A stretch of 64,000 bases of DNA from Cristatella mucedo (Eukaryota; Bryozoa; Phylactolaemata; Cristatellidae). Below the pieces are notes generated by a model. That model saw only the letters and a program-made list of their open reading frames with translations, was not told the origin of the DNA and did no database searches. The translations under genes were made by a program, and so were the position numbers. Location: NCBI GenBank assembly GCA_009760855.2, contig WPIO01000020.1:4316001-4380000 (forward strand). Reading direction: 5' to 3'. Shown here one piece after another: positions 10,923 to 21,725 of the stretch (position 1 is the first letter of the stretch; the number at the start of each line of letters is the position of its first letter).

Positions 10923-13900
10923 GTACGCCGTCGTCCGCTGCTAGCGGAGTGCATCCTGACGGAGAGCTGGCGCCAAATCGGAGGCGCGTCCAGCTCTTTA
11001 GTGGCAGCTACCCGCGAGATCCGCTGTGCCGACTTGATCACTCATGTCTCCGCTGCGCTGCTGCCTGCCTGCCGCGCTGCCTGCCTGCCGAACCCGGGTG
11101 CACCCGGTCCGCTCGGTCTGTCGCAGACCGGGCGGCGCCCAGCATCTTCAGGGTCTGCTCCTCCGAAGCGGGCGCGAGCCGGGAGGGAACAGAATTAACT
11201 TATTATCCGCGTGCATTTGTTTTAGTCGTCGTCGGGCACAAGCAGCGGCTCGAGCGGTCGCTCGACGAAGCGAAAGAGAGACTCGTTGCTGCGAAAGAAG
11301 GTAGCAGAGAGCGGCTTCCGCTGTCGTCGTATTCTCTCGCCGTGGCCGAGTTCTCCGAGAAGGGGCTCGCGCGTACCGCTGTAGCCGCCCCAGGTGTCCG
11401 GTTGTGAACTTGCCGACTCCCGCGAGCTTCATCGGCTGGTGGCACTTAGGCTTTAGTTCGCTGGTCGTCGGTGATGTCGCCTAGAGAGCATCGGTGGCTT
11501 GGAGCCGACCGCTCTGACCTGGCGGCGCATGCAGTCGTCTCATGTTTACAGGAGCAAGTACAAACAAGAAGGGGGTAGAGAAAATAGTTCGTGAGTCCAT
11601 GCCAAAGTGCAAGCGAGCATGTAAAGTAAAGCGATTGCGCGCAGCTCTCGCATGTGCACTCATACAATCACGTGCTTAGAACTAGGTGGTAAATGGAAAA
11701 TGTATGTGGTGCCTAAAGAGGATGAACTCTTTTTAGGCACTTAACAAATGCCGGGAATAAGGCATGTCAATGAGTTAGTCACAGCGTGGGCAAGTTTAGC
11801 TGTGGCACACTGAGCACATGGGTACACTTAGTGCAATTCGCTCATTGGTTAAGACCCGATGTCAAGCCTCCCTCTCCTGGCTCGCATCATTGATGGCCAA
11901 CAGGCTTCAACCGAGCACTTTGGCTCCAGATAGCTTCCGAGTTCCAAGAAAAAAGGGGAGAGCATGCGTATCGAGCAGCTTCGATGACGGGCTGCTGGCA
12001 TGTTTGCTGCGAGCAGATCATCTCCCTGTCGGTGGCTGGGTGTGCTCGATTTACTCGGCAGCTCGGCTGACACGTGCCGAGTCGCATTGGCCGGTGATTC
12101 GGTCGGCGTGGCTGCATGTATTGGCTTACTGCACACTAGATTCCTATATCAATTTGCTTGTAGATTCAGACAAACGGTTCCAAAGTCTCAAGGTATGCCG
12201 CGTGTCGAGTCCCCTCCAATAGAGGCCCTGCTTGATGTCTTGTGACTGCCGCCTACCGTGCGAGCACGGTTGGATTATCGTGTACAGTCACACTCTCGAT
12301 GCATGTAGACAGAGTGACCCCGGCCTCGCCGTGCATGTGTGCATGTACAGCGATTTCCTTTGCACTTCCTGCGAGCCTTCATCTTAAGGCAGCACTAGAT
12401 TGCTAGTATGCAGCCGGCTGCTTAGAACTGATGTGGCTGGCAATAGCAGGAAATCTGCTGTGAGACTCGCTGTTGAGTGCAGAGGCTGTCACCTCGAACC
12501 AAAGAGGCACGTGAAACCGCCGGCGAAGACAGTCTGTTGCACGAACGTCCATTCCATGCTTCTTCTTCTGGCCCCTGCGCCTTTTGCTGTGACTGTTTTG
12601 CTGTGCGTGTGCTTTTGCGCCTTGCTGAAGCGCCAGCCACTGTAGCAAACAGCACCGCACGCTGCCTCGTAGTGATAGAGAGGTGGCTTCGTTTGTGGAT
12701 TTTTTTCAGCAGCATGTATCTGTGCACCTTGGTGTAGATATTGCTGCTGAAACCCCGAATCGACGGCAACGGAAGCTTCTGTGTGAGGAGCAGTCAGCCT
12801 CAGCAGCAAGCTTGCCGAATAGTGCCCCATAGGCCCATTTCCAGTACTTGGAAAAATCTGCTCTGCTGTACGCAGCACTGCTCCACACAGCACAAATAGG
12901 CTCTCCCGACCACCAGGGGGCACCACCGTGCGGCAGGGGCTCCAGAAAGGCATTCGTGGGCGAATTTCTTCTAGCTAATCGTGTTGCAGCGGCCGATGCA
13001 GCCACTCGCTGTTCCAAGTTTACATGGTCTGACATGCTAGCACCGTGGGCACAGTAGCTGACTTAGGCCTTAGTTTGGTCGTGCGTTCTGTTAATTCTCT
13101 TCTTAGATGCTAAGCTTTCGTTTCTTCTAGATAGCTTTGCTGTTTTTACACCTTAATAGCAAGCAATTAAACAGGGCTGACTATTTAGTAGGACAGGACA
13201 GGCAGATTACACCTAGCCATGGGGGAGAGTGCTGTTTTCGTTCTTTGTGGTCACCGCTTTTGCAGTAGTTCCCCCCCCCCCCCCCGTGGCAGCTCGGCGA
13301 ATGCTACGCTAGATGCTTTATAGGCTCGGCGAATGCTACGCTAGATGCTTTATAGAGGGTTTTCTGCTATGAGGTCAGCCCCGAAGGATATGCCGCGTGA
13401 GCTTGCGTTCCATATCTAAGAACTCATGCTCATGATGTAGCAAAGCAACGATGCATGATGATGCTGCATAGCGCCAGTAAAGAGACCAGGCGCCCTAGAG
13501 AGCGGCCGAGAGAGAGCTCTCTGGGATGAAGAAGAAAGAAAGACAGCGAGGAAGTATCAGTGGAGGAAAGTGAGGGAAGACAGCGAGGACCAATAGAAGA
13601 AAGCGGCCAGACTCGGCAGTAGGAGTCAAGCCAGGTCGATGCACGTCCATCGGCACGTGTTGCGAAGGCGTGAGGTGGGCTCCACTACCTACGACCCTTT
13701 AGAGCCAAGCCCCTGTCATCCGGGCACTGTCGATCCGAAGACAGACAGCTCAAGGTATGCTGACCTGCAAGAGAAGACTTCCGGCTAAGTGGAGCCTGCC
13801 ACTGCTGGAGTAGCTCGTCTTGATAGAGGAGGAGCCGAGGGCGGTGCGGAGGTACAGCCCAAACAAGGTCACGTGCTGACTTTCTCGGCTGTCATCAAGC

Positions 13901-14580
13901 CAATAACTGGGCTGCTGTCAGCAATGCAGGTGGCGAGGGGTCAGCCGTCTGTTGACTTTTCTTTGCTAGCTCTGCCAAACGAATTTGCACAGTTGCATAG
14001 TGGTATAGTATACTGCAGATGGTAGGATCCTTGACTGGCTGGCCGGTCGTAGTTAGAGGAGCAGAGGTTAGGTTAACTGGATGCAGTTTCTCTTTTACTT
14101 CCGGAGCTCCTTGAAAGAAATGCCCCTGAAGTTTCGAGCAAACAGCGCTGCGCAGCGCTCGCGCATCGCCGAGCGCTGATGGAGGGAGGGCGATCGCAGC
14201 GCTACCCTTTTTTTCTGGAGAATCGAATGGAGGGCAAAAGGAAAGCAGGCTATCGGGCCTTGCCTCTGCCAGCTATCGCGTCTCGTGCGCAGACGTGCCC
14301 ACTGGGCCGGCAGCAGCATGGCCTTGCCAGTGCCGGCACAGCCGACGGCAGGCAGACTTAGTGTGGCACACTCGCTCCCTCCAGCTCCTTTCATCCGCTC
14401 GGCCTTGCGACTCGCCCGGCGACTGGGCTGGCTTAGACGCACCTCAGACACTCTTCGAGAGATCCCACGAAGAGTAGATCCCACAGGAGTAGCATTTCAA
14501 GGAGTCCACCGCGCCAGAGCCGACGCCCGGGGATTGCACACTGGGCTGGCGGTGGGCAGGCAGGCGTTCCTTAGCTTGGC

Positions 14581-14622
<42 letters not shown>

Positions 14623-15129
14623 AGCAGGGACGGTGTCGGGCGACGGCCGGCTGTTTGCGCCGCCGCCGAGTGTCGGTCGTGTCTTGCCTTACCAGCCTCT
14701 GCCTCGTCCACGCTGCCTGCCGCTCTACTCGTCGGTGCGGAGGCCGCGACGAATCGCTTTCTAATATTTCTCTGCATTACGACCTTTGCCCCTGGCCGCA
14801 CGAACAGGCTCTCAAAGAAGAGCTACAGCAGAAGCTGGAGCAAGAGGGAGCCGCGAGGGCGCGCGTGGAGGAAGACGGCAGGCGGCGCGCGGAGCAGCAC
14901 AGCGTCGAGTATCAGCTGCTGAAGCAGGAGAAAGAGGCCACCGTCGCCAAACTCACCAGTGAGAGCGTCCCTGCCGCCCTGCCGTGCTGTGGCTGCTGCT
15001 GCCGCTGCTGCTGTGAAATCCCATACTTGTTCCTGCTGTGCCGCTGCGTCATCGTTGCAGCCGTTTTCTGTCGCTCGTGCTCCTCAGCTGCTGCGGATGC
15101 TGCTAACTACTTCCAACCTGTCGATTCCT

Positions 15130-15219
<90 letters not shown>

Positions 15220-16519
15220 CAAGGGCTGTCATTTTACACGTTACACATTTTTTGGCAGCTATTTCGAGAGACGTTTCTTCTTTTTTCTAGACAGCTGTCG
15301 ACAATAAAACATGACATGGCAAAAATCGGCATGAAAAAAAAACGCAAACAATACCTGTAGCGCCTGTAGTTGCTGCCCCGTTGCTGCTGGCAGTCCCCAC
15401 CTCTCCCTCCAGCAGCAGGTAGGAGAGCCTGGGTTGGCCAAGGTAATGAAAGCGATCTTGCAGCATCTGCCTTTGGCATCCTCTGTCTTTGGCCAGTTCG
15501 CTTAATGGGGCGTGACCATAGACATTTCCGGGCACCGACCTCAGCCTGGCAGCACGTACATTGGCCGTCCACTGGCTCTCCTACCGCAAGCAGACCGTAT
15601 GCAGTCGGTGCATAGTCGCCTGAGTCGTGCAGCTCGTGGTGGAATGCTCGCTGGCCGCTTGTGCACCTTGACCGAATGCTGGCCTCGTGCAGTTATGCAC
15701 AAGCTCGTGCAAAAAAGAGGTTAGCCGATTTAACAGCCTCATTTTGTATAGCTGCTAAAGAGCCTTAGCGACTATCGCCACTGCTTTCAGTGGGTAACAA
15801 AGAATTGCCCACTGCAGGACCCGAGTCCACGACCTCGGTCGTGAAGGGGAGCTAGTGCCTTGCCCCTGGGCTAAGACCCAGGGGCAAGCAAAACGAAAAG
15901 CGCTGCTGCGGTAGGTCGCCGGTATATCAAGCTTAGCCAAGTCGTTCGGCATCACTGAGTCCTTAAAGGATCGCCAGGGCAAGGCACGAATTGCTGTGAC
16001 TGTCGAAAGGACGAGGGTGACAGATGGAGGCAACTCTTTGTGCTATAAACAAATAAATAAGTCCTAGCTGTGCTCAGCAGCAGTGGCAAGCCGCTCTGCG
16101 GCCCGGCGTGACGCGACGGTTAAGCAGCCTATTTTTTGTATAGCGACAGAAGAGCCTTTACAGCTGTCAGCACTGCTTGCAGTGGCGATGAAGAATCGCC
16201 CACTGCAGGAATCGAACCCATGACCTCGGTCCCGAGGTCGTGAAAGCAACCGCCTTACCTAGTGTGCCATCACGGCTCACTAACTATGCACCCCACCGCC
16301 CGAGGTATACCCCCAACAGTCTCGCCTGTTTATAGATTCATGCACCTGTACTCGCAAATGCCATTCGTGCCCCATCCTAGTGACACACTTTTCTTGGACT
16401 GCAGTATAGGCTGGTGCCTTTTTGCAGCAGGCTTGTGATCTTGCCCATCATGGCAGTCCATTAAGTTCAGTAGTGAACGGGCTGCCCATAGTAACAGTGT
16501 GAGGACAGAATACTCAGAG

Positions 16520-16600
<81 letters not shown>

Positions 16601-19600
16601 GACAGAGAGACAGAGAGTGGTAATGACGGTGCAGTGGCCTCTCTCAGTGTGAGGGCAATACCGCGGCAGATGCCTGCTTTTGCATCCTCGCTAGCAGCAT
16701 GTGGCTACTGCAGACGACTTGAACAGTCAGAAGGCCGAAACCAAGCGATTGCAGACTGAAATGGATCGCTTGCTAGCCGAGGCTGCTCGCCTGCAGAGGG
16801 AGCTCGACACAGCGCAGGCCGAGGCCAGGAGTGCTCAGGTTCGTGCTTCGAAGTGCTCGGTCCGACCGACCGGCTCTGCTGCTGCAGCTGCAAGCGTGAC
16901 AAATCGATCGAGTGGCCGATGCCCTGTCCCCTCCCCTTTGCTGCCCCCCCCCCCTCTCCCTGCTGCTGCTGGCTGTCGATGTCCCCCGTTAGTGAGCCGG
17001 TTTTAAGCTTCCTTGCTTTGCTGTCTTTTCAGTACTCCTAAGCGAACCCCGTGTATGATGTCAGCGGTTGTCCGAAATGGCCGATGTATAATCTTAGTGG
17101 TTCGTCATGGTAGTTATTTCACGAAGGATGTATTTGATGATGTTATGTGTCTCTTTTGGCTATGTGGATTAAGGGGCATAGAATTCTCTGAAGGCAGCTT
17201 TTCTTCTGGTTTATGCGATTTGCCAACAGTGCATGTCTGTATACTAAAAAGTTAAAAACGATTGAAGCAGCCCAGGTGCTACTCTTGGCACGTGAGCTGT
17301 GCACGTGACACACGTGGCTTAAGTTCTATTGGAAGAAAATGTGTGCACTTGGGGTGACCACCACGGGCGGCTGCTCGCCTTTCCCGGAAGCACCGTGGGA
17401 ATGAGATAATGGTGTGTGCTGCCTAGCTGCTAAACAGCTGTCAAACTTGCACTGTATGGCCTTGATTCTGTCCGTTACTACACCGGTAGGCAGAATGTTT
17501 ATGAAGCCCATACCAACTATCATATGCCTCTGCCGTAATTCAACTGTGTTAGATGTTTTCTTTGCTATGGTGGGAACTGTTGTGTGTGTGTGCGTGCACT
17601 TGTGTGGGACCGACGAAATCCTCTAAATATGTCACGATGAGGCAGTACACGGCATTCCCGTGCATGCCTGTGCATGCAATTGCGTGTAGCTCTTCTCATG
17701 TCCACGATGTCCGCACTTACGATCCACTGCAGTCGGTAGCCAAGATCGCTGGCGAGCACGGTTCTTCCTTTGCCCTTGTCGCTGGCTGGGGTGCACGCTT
17801 GCGTGCATGGCACTCGACCTCACTTGTCTTCCCGGCTCACCCCCCCCCTCTATACTGTGCCTCACTTTAGGCGAAGTGCAGGGCCAGTTTCGCTGCACAT
17901 TCAGACCTAGTGCTTCGCTTTTTTTGCACCACCCTCTCCCTCTCTCCCGTCTTGCTTGCTGGACGAAGGGAGACGCCTGCTACTTGAACAAGTGCCTTTG
18001 TGTCAGATCAACTCATGGCAGGCCGCCACGTTACCATCTCTCTCTGCCTTCGTCCAAGGCCGCTAGCGCTCAACTCGATCGGCGATTCCTGCATTTTGCC
18101 GACCGATTGAAGTCAGCTCCACGAGTCGGGCCCGTCAGGGCTCTCTGCCAGGCAATGGGCGCAGCACATCACCGGAAGCGGTGCTCAGCTGCCGCCTTGC
18201 TGCTCCACCCCCCACCCCGTGCCACTGGGCAAAGAGGCCGTGGCCGCTGCTGCCACAGTCACCGATGCTCACCTTCAGTTGGACTCGCCCTGGTGATTGC
18301 AGGCTACCGCCTCTTCTGCGGCAAGCACCGTACAGGAGTTGCGGAAGACGGTCGCCAGCCTGGACGCAGAGGTGGCAAGCCTGCGCTCGTCAGCCGCTGC
18401 CGGGCTGGCAGTCAACGGGGCATCGGCAGCGGCGCGAGTACCAACAACCACTAGCGCTCAGCCTGCAGACGTCGGACCTGCCAAGCTCCCGGTGGTCGAG
18501 GCTGCCGCCGTGGTTGCTAAGTTTGCGAAGGCCGCTGCCACCACCGCTGCCGCAGCCGTCAGGAGCGACCCGGTGACAGTTGTGGCAAAGGTGAGCCGTC
18601 CCCTCCGACCGTTGGCCGCCGCCAGTGCCTCGGCTTGCGGCTCGGTGTGAGGAGGAATGATGGCTCGGGCTGCATGTTCGCACATGGCTCGGCTTCTCGG
18701 CCTGCCGCAGACGCTCCCGATGGGCGATCGCCTTCTCGCGGAGGCAGCCCGCTGCTCTGCGCTCGGCGTTGTGCACACTCGGCGGCCGTTAAGGCATCGG
18801 CTTTGTGCTGCTGTCAATTCGAAGATGTCGTTTGGCATCCTCCAGCAGGCAGCGCTGCTGCTGCTGCCGCCACTCGCAGATGTGGCGCACCTTGGCTAGG
18901 TGCGCCGCATCGGCGAGCACGCGCTGCTCACCTAGCATCCGGTACCTGTCGTGTCGCGCGTCAGTGCGTGCTGGCAAGCCACTTTGCGACGCCGCCTCGG
19001 CCGCAGCGCCTTTTTGCTACGGCAGCCATTGCAGCAAGACAGCTTGGTCGAGTTAAACCTGCTGCCTGCTGGGGACCCGGCGGTCGCTCGCGTCGAGGAC
19101 ATCAATCTGAACGAGCCGCCGCGCCAGGTCGCCCTGCCACTCGGTCTTGGTGGCGGCGGCCACAAGGAGGATGACGAGGTAGGCTTTGGCCGCTGCCGCT
19201 GGCCTCAAGTTGCTCCGACTCGCCGGTCTCTTTTACTCGCCAGCATCTGCCCGCGAGCTCACGCACGACCGTCTCTGCGAGCAAGTGCCGGCCGACGGCG
19301 AGCATTCGTTCGAAAGCAGCAGCAGTGCCTCTCGTGCACACGCTTGGATTGGGGGAGGGGCCTTCAGGCCAGCCATGTCGGCCGCGTTTTTGCCATTGCC
19401 TGGGGCGCCGTGCTTTATTCCGGCGCAAAATCATTTGGCCGAGGCGGCGGCTGCAGCAGCAGCAACATCCCGACAGGACGAAATGTCGGGATGGACTAGT
19501 CGAGCCAGACGGCTCCTTCCAGCTGCGCCAGCAAATGTCTGCTCACAGCTGTGTGCGGCTGCCGCCTCCGAGCCGAATCGGCAGACGCTTCCACTTTAGA

Positions 19601-19862
19601 GAATGGGTGGGTCGGACGGCTGCCCGGCCGCCGCAGCCTCGGTGACCCGGCCGCCGTGTAAGCAGCTGGAGAGATCAGCCGTGGGCTGCCTGTTGGTGCC
19701 TGCATTCACCCGGAGCTCAGAGATGGCCATGCCATGGCGGCCATGTACACCATGTACACGGTGTACTGTCATAGCGAATATGTCATAGGCGAATTGAGTG
19801 AAAGTGAATCGGAAGCTGAATCCTCGCACAGAATCGCTCTGACGAGTGAAAGGCAATTGTGG

Positions 19863-19920
<58 letters not shown>

Positions 19921-20756
19921 CCGAGTCTTGTAAACACTCGAAATGGAAGAAGGGAGAGAGCGAAGCCGTGAATGCTCAACCACTCACTGTCGGCAGGCAG
20001 CCCGGCCTTCGGAGCCTCGCTGTCGGTGCGGCGCCATTGGCTTTCAGCAATCCACTCCAGCTGCCTTACCAGAAGCGGCTTGCAACTCCTGTTCTGCCGG
20101 CGCGGCTTGCTCGTGGCACTCGTGCTTCGAACGTTGTAGAGAGTGGCCGACCATTTGGGCGCTGCTGACGACGACGACGGCGATGTTGGCGCCGGTAACC
20201 GCGACGAGGAGGACGAGGAGGAGCTCGACCACGCTCTTGCGCACGCCAAGCCCGAGCGGCAGGTGCCGGCGCCGCAGGGCGCAGGGCTGGTGGAGCGGCT
20301 GCGCGCCGCCGCCGCGGGGCGACAGCAGCAGCGTCGCGCGGGTGCGTCCTCGACCGAGCCGCCTCCGAAGGCTGGTGGGAAGCTCGTCGCGGACGAGTCC
20401 ATGCAAGTAGATAGGCCGCCGGCAGTGGATGACAACAGCCAGGTGAGCCAGGAATCGCAGAAAATCGCCGCCGACTCGCGGGTGCTGTGAGTGAGTGAGT
20501 GAGAGAGTTCGACATGGAGATGAGGGGGAGAGAGAGAGAGAGGGAGAGAGAGAGATTAGAATTTGGAATCAAGTGAGCCCCCTCCCCTTCCCAGGTCTTG
20601 GGCAGTTGGCAGTTCTTACATCAGTCCTCTTGGTTTCTCTTAATTTTTATTTCATTTCAGGCACACATTCGGGACCAGGAAGGGAACAAGCTGCAAGCAA
20701 ACAGACCTGCACTGCAGGCAGCAGCAAACAACAACCTTCGGCCAGACGAACCTTAG
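10754..20756 (+). CDS. GOLIM4: GOLIM4/GPP130-like Golgi type II membrane protein (9-exon gene)
   Basis: Joined exons 10754-10922, 11226-11300, 12164-12192, 14808-14958, 16714-16838, 18303-18590, 19035-19178, 20140-20442 and 20661-20756 give 1,380 nt, a 459-residue protein plus stop, with all intron phases agreeing (1,1,0,1,0,0,0,0). It has a very short cytoplasmic N-terminus, one hydrophobic segment (about residues 9-27, ending in FFLYY), a lumenal coiled coil to about residue 215, an Ala-rich linker, the block VEDINLNEPP, and an acidic Asp/Glu stretch near residues 335-350. GPP130 has the same order: membrane anchor, R-KAEA/AQLQVV-like start of the coiled coil, LQQEKE repeat, VEDIN block and acidic tail. 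The family cycles between cis-Golgi and endosomes. Human GPP130 is about 700 residues, so the acidic tail here is much shorter. The homology is from recognition and not from a search. Another GOLM-type protein is possible but fits less well. Confidence 0.85.
11226..11300 (+). CDS. GOLIM4: GOLIM4-like exon 2
   Basis: The acceptor is gtgcatttgttttag and the donor is GAAG|gtagca (phase 1 to 1). Spliced to exon 1 it reads AQQQVVVGHKQRLERSLDE, matching the conserved GPP130 stretch around VVYEHRSRLEKSL. This junction is one of the strongest pieces of evidence for the gene. Confidence 0.85.
11301..12163 (+). other. GOLIM4-like intron 2
   Basis: Contains a short inverted repeat around 11712-11741 (gcctaaaga / tctttttaggc). 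Otherwise nothing recognised. Confidence 0.5.
12164..12192 (+). CDS. GOLIM4: GOLIM4-like exon 3, a 29-nt micro-exon
   Basis: Exon 2 ends in phase 1 and exon 4 begins in phase 0, so a linking exon of length 3n+2 is required. The 29-nt segment between acceptor caatttgcttgtag and donor AAG|gtatgc satisfies this and encodes DSDKRFQSLK, resembling the GPP130 stretch DSNSRYSALN. It is found by phase and resemblance only, so it is less certain than its neighbours. Confidence 0.62.
13292..13356 (+). repeat. Two-copy 32-bp tandem duplication
   Basis: The unit ctcggcgaatgctacgctag plus atgctttata is present twice head to tail with no change. Confidence 0.92.
14581..14622 (+). repeat. (CA)n microsatellite
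   Basis: About 20 pure CA units in intron 3. Confidence 0.97.
14808..14958 (+). CDS. GOLIM4: GOLIM4-like exon 4 (coiled coil)
   Basis: The acceptor is cgcacgaacag and the donor is ACCA|gtgaga (phase 0 to 1). It encodes a Glu/Gln/Lys/Arg-rich heptad stretch, including ALKEELQQKLEQEG and EYQLLKQEKEATVAKL. The second block aligns with KYLQLQQEKEQELSKL of GPP130. Confidence 0.85.
15137..15216 (+). repeat. (CT)n microsatellite
   Basis: About 40 pure CT units in intron 4, the opposite polarity to the GA arrays elsewhere in the gene. Confidence 0.97.
15718..15890 (-). mobile_element. SINE family 2 copy
   Basis: Contains gttagccgatttaacagcct, the body actgctttcagtggg, the B-box complement cccgagtccacgac and a tRNA-like head. 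Antisense to the GOLIM4-like gene, in intron 4. Confidence 0.8.
16117..16281 (-). mobile_element. SINE family 2 copy
   Basis: A well preserved copy: head gagccgtgatggcacactag on -, B box GGTTCGATTCC, body gccactgcaagcagtgctga. Intron 4. Confidence 0.85.
16523..16618 (+). repeat. (GA)n followed by (CAGA)n
   Basis: About 28 bp of GA changes directly to about 50 bp of CAGA, then GA/CAGAGA. Compound microsatellite in intron 4. Confidence 0.95.
16714..16838 (+). CDS. GOLIM4: GOLIM4-like exon 5 (coiled coil)
   Basis: The acceptor is ggctactgcag and the donor is CTCAG|gttcgt (phase 1 to 0). It encodes DLNSQKAETKRLQTEMD and LLAEAARLQRELDTAQAEA, an uninterrupted heptad pattern continuing exon 4. Confidence 0.83.
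16839..18302 (+). other. GOLIM4-like intron 5
   Basis: No repeat family or nested gene recognised. It contains short CT-rich, C-rich and TG tracts. Confidence 0.45.
18303..18590 (+). CDS. GOLIM4: GOLIM4-like exon 6 (end of coiled coil, Ala-rich linker)
   Basis: The acceptor is tggtgattgcag and the donor is GCAAAG|gtgagc (phase 0 to 0). It encodes TVQELRKTVASLDAEVASL, then a low-complexity Ala/Val/Thr/Pro linker. The linker is probably lineage-specific. The long open frame and good splice sites support the exon more than conservation does. Confidence 0.78.
18591..19034 (+). other. GOLIM4-like intron 6
   Basis: GC-rich, with open frames on several strands that show no family features. Nothing recognised. 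Confidence 0.45.
19035..19178 (+). CDS. GOLIM4: GOLIM4-like exon 7 (VEDIN block)
   Basis: The acceptor is ggcagccattgcag and the donor is GACGAG|gtaggc (phase 0 to 0). It encodes VARVEDINLNEPP and ends HKEDDE. The VEDIN block is also found in the C-terminal acidic part of GPP130 (AAVEDINPADDP), which links this exon to the family independently of the coiled coil. Confidence 0.84.
19179..20139 (+). other. GOLIM4-like intron 7
   Basis: GC-rich first half, then a GA microsatellite. No nested gene recognised. Confidence 0.45.
19866..19918 (+). repeat. (GA)n microsatellite
   Basis: About 26 pure GA units in intron 7. Confidence 0.97.
20140..20442 (+). CDS. GOLIM4: GOLIM4-like exon 8 (acidic lumenal region)
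   Basis: The acceptor is tcgaacgttgtag and the donor is AGCCAG|gtgagc (phase 0 to 0). It encodes an acidic tract (DDDDGDVGAGNRDEEDEEE), then an Ala/Arg/Gln-rich part and ESMQVDRPPAVDDNSQ. The acidic composition fits the lumenal tail of GPP130. Confidence 0.8.
20646..20651 (-). promoter_or_regulatory. Candidate AATAAA polyadenylation signal for the DOP1 gene
   Basis: It reads AATAAA on the - strand (TTTATT on +), about 1.08 kb past the DOP1 stop. It is the nearest canonical signal I can find in that direction and lies in the last intron of the convergent gene. Non-canonical signals closer to the stop cannot be excluded. Confidence 0.35.
20661..20756 (+). CDS. GOLIM4: GOLIM4-like exon 9 (C-terminus and stop)
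   Basis: The acceptor tttatttcatttcag has a strong pyrimidine tract. The phase 0 frame encodes 31 residues starting AHIRDQEGNKLQANRP and ending NNNLRPDEP, then TAG at 20754-20756. The frame is fixed by exon 8. Confidence 0.8.
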   Translation, partial: AHIRDQEGNKLQANRPALQAAANNNLRPDEP

Positions 20757-21725
20757 CCGGCCTCTCGTGGCCACCTGCGCTCGGCTGATGCACAGCAAGC
20801 GGCAAGATGGCGCTGCGGTCGCGTGCCCGCCACGGCCGCTTCAAAATGGCAAGCACATATCGACGGTTGTCATCGGCGGTTTCTGCCGACTTCAACCTTG
20901 GGGTCACCTGTCGGTGCAACCCATGAAAAGGTGTCAGCAAAGCATGGCAGCCGCTTACGGTCTTCCGTCGTTCAAAGTGAACGGCGAGCGACGACGCCGG
21001 TCGAAATTGCCACTCGGGGCACGTGTCTGCTCGGAGAATCTGGGGGTGGGGGGAGGAGGAGAGGCGTTGCTCTCGCTTCGAAGACGAGGACGCTGCCGCG
21101 AGGCTCGCTCGCACTCGGCCACGGCATGTGACCTGCTCTGCACCACTTCCCGTCCGGCTGCCGGAGGGACATCGGCCATAGCCACGAGGAGGTTGGTTGT
21201 GGTGCACAGTTCTTCTCCCGTACCTCGGTCGGGAAATGCAGCCAGCCATAAGCCACTCTCGGCGCTCGGCAGTGACGGCTCAATATGTCGCACGTAGCTC
21301 TACCAAGCTCGAATGCTCGGACGAGCCGCCAGCACTGCATGGTCGGCGGCTGCTGCTGCTGTGGCACCCTGCTGCAGCTATGCCAACGTTGCTTGACATT
21401 GTTGCCTTGCAACGTTGCCTGCTCGGCACACACAAGCCTGCTGGCAATGGCATGGCCAGAGCCGGTCCGACGTGCGAGCCACCGCCGGACACATTCCCAG
21501 TGCAGTGCCAGCATGGCGGCGGCGAGTGTTCAGAGTATCGGCTAGTGCACCTGCTGCTGCACGCGCTCGGGGTGTGGGCCATGGCCTGCCACTCGTGCCT
21601 GGCCACTTTCGCGCGAGCGGCGACCGTGCCACGCCGTGACCACCCGAGCGAGCGCACACGCAGTCTGTAGTCTCTAGAGCCAGCTCAAATAAATACGCGT
21701 GCACACCAGAGCAGCGGCTGCTGGT
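20757..21725. other. Intergenic / 3' UTR overlap zone
   Basis: GC-rich spacer between the two convergent stop codons. Several long open frames exist on both strands but none shows conserved features. It is most likely the GOLIM4-like 3' UTR on + and the DOP1 3' UTR on -. Confidence 0.5.
21688..21693 (+). promoter_or_regulatory. AATAAA polyadenylation signal, probably of the GOLIM4-like gene
   Basis: This is the first AATAAA I find downstream of the + strand stop at 20756. It implies a 3' UTR of about 0.95 kb ending about 10-30 nt from the DOP1 stop codon on the other strand. Use of the signal is inference. Confidence 0.5.

Larger units (their letters stand above)
12193..14807 (+). other. GOLIM4-like intron 3
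   Basis: Contains a C-run at 13270, a 32-bp tandem duplication (13292-13356) and a CA microsatellite. No nested gene or transposon is recognised, although several long GC-rich frames are open. Confidence 0.5.

Noticed and set aside
18635-19174. 179-codon + strand frame in GOLIM4-like intron 6
   Set aside because: GC-rich, Ala/Arg-dominated, overlaps exon 7 in a different frame, no motif.
19596-20435. 279-codon - strand frame
   Set aside because: It is antisense to the GA array and to exon 8; composition is the mirror of the coding strand, with no family resemblance.
20647-21514. Long frames on both strands between the two genes
   Set aside because: High GC content keeps frames open; none shows conserved patterns and none continues either gene model in phase.
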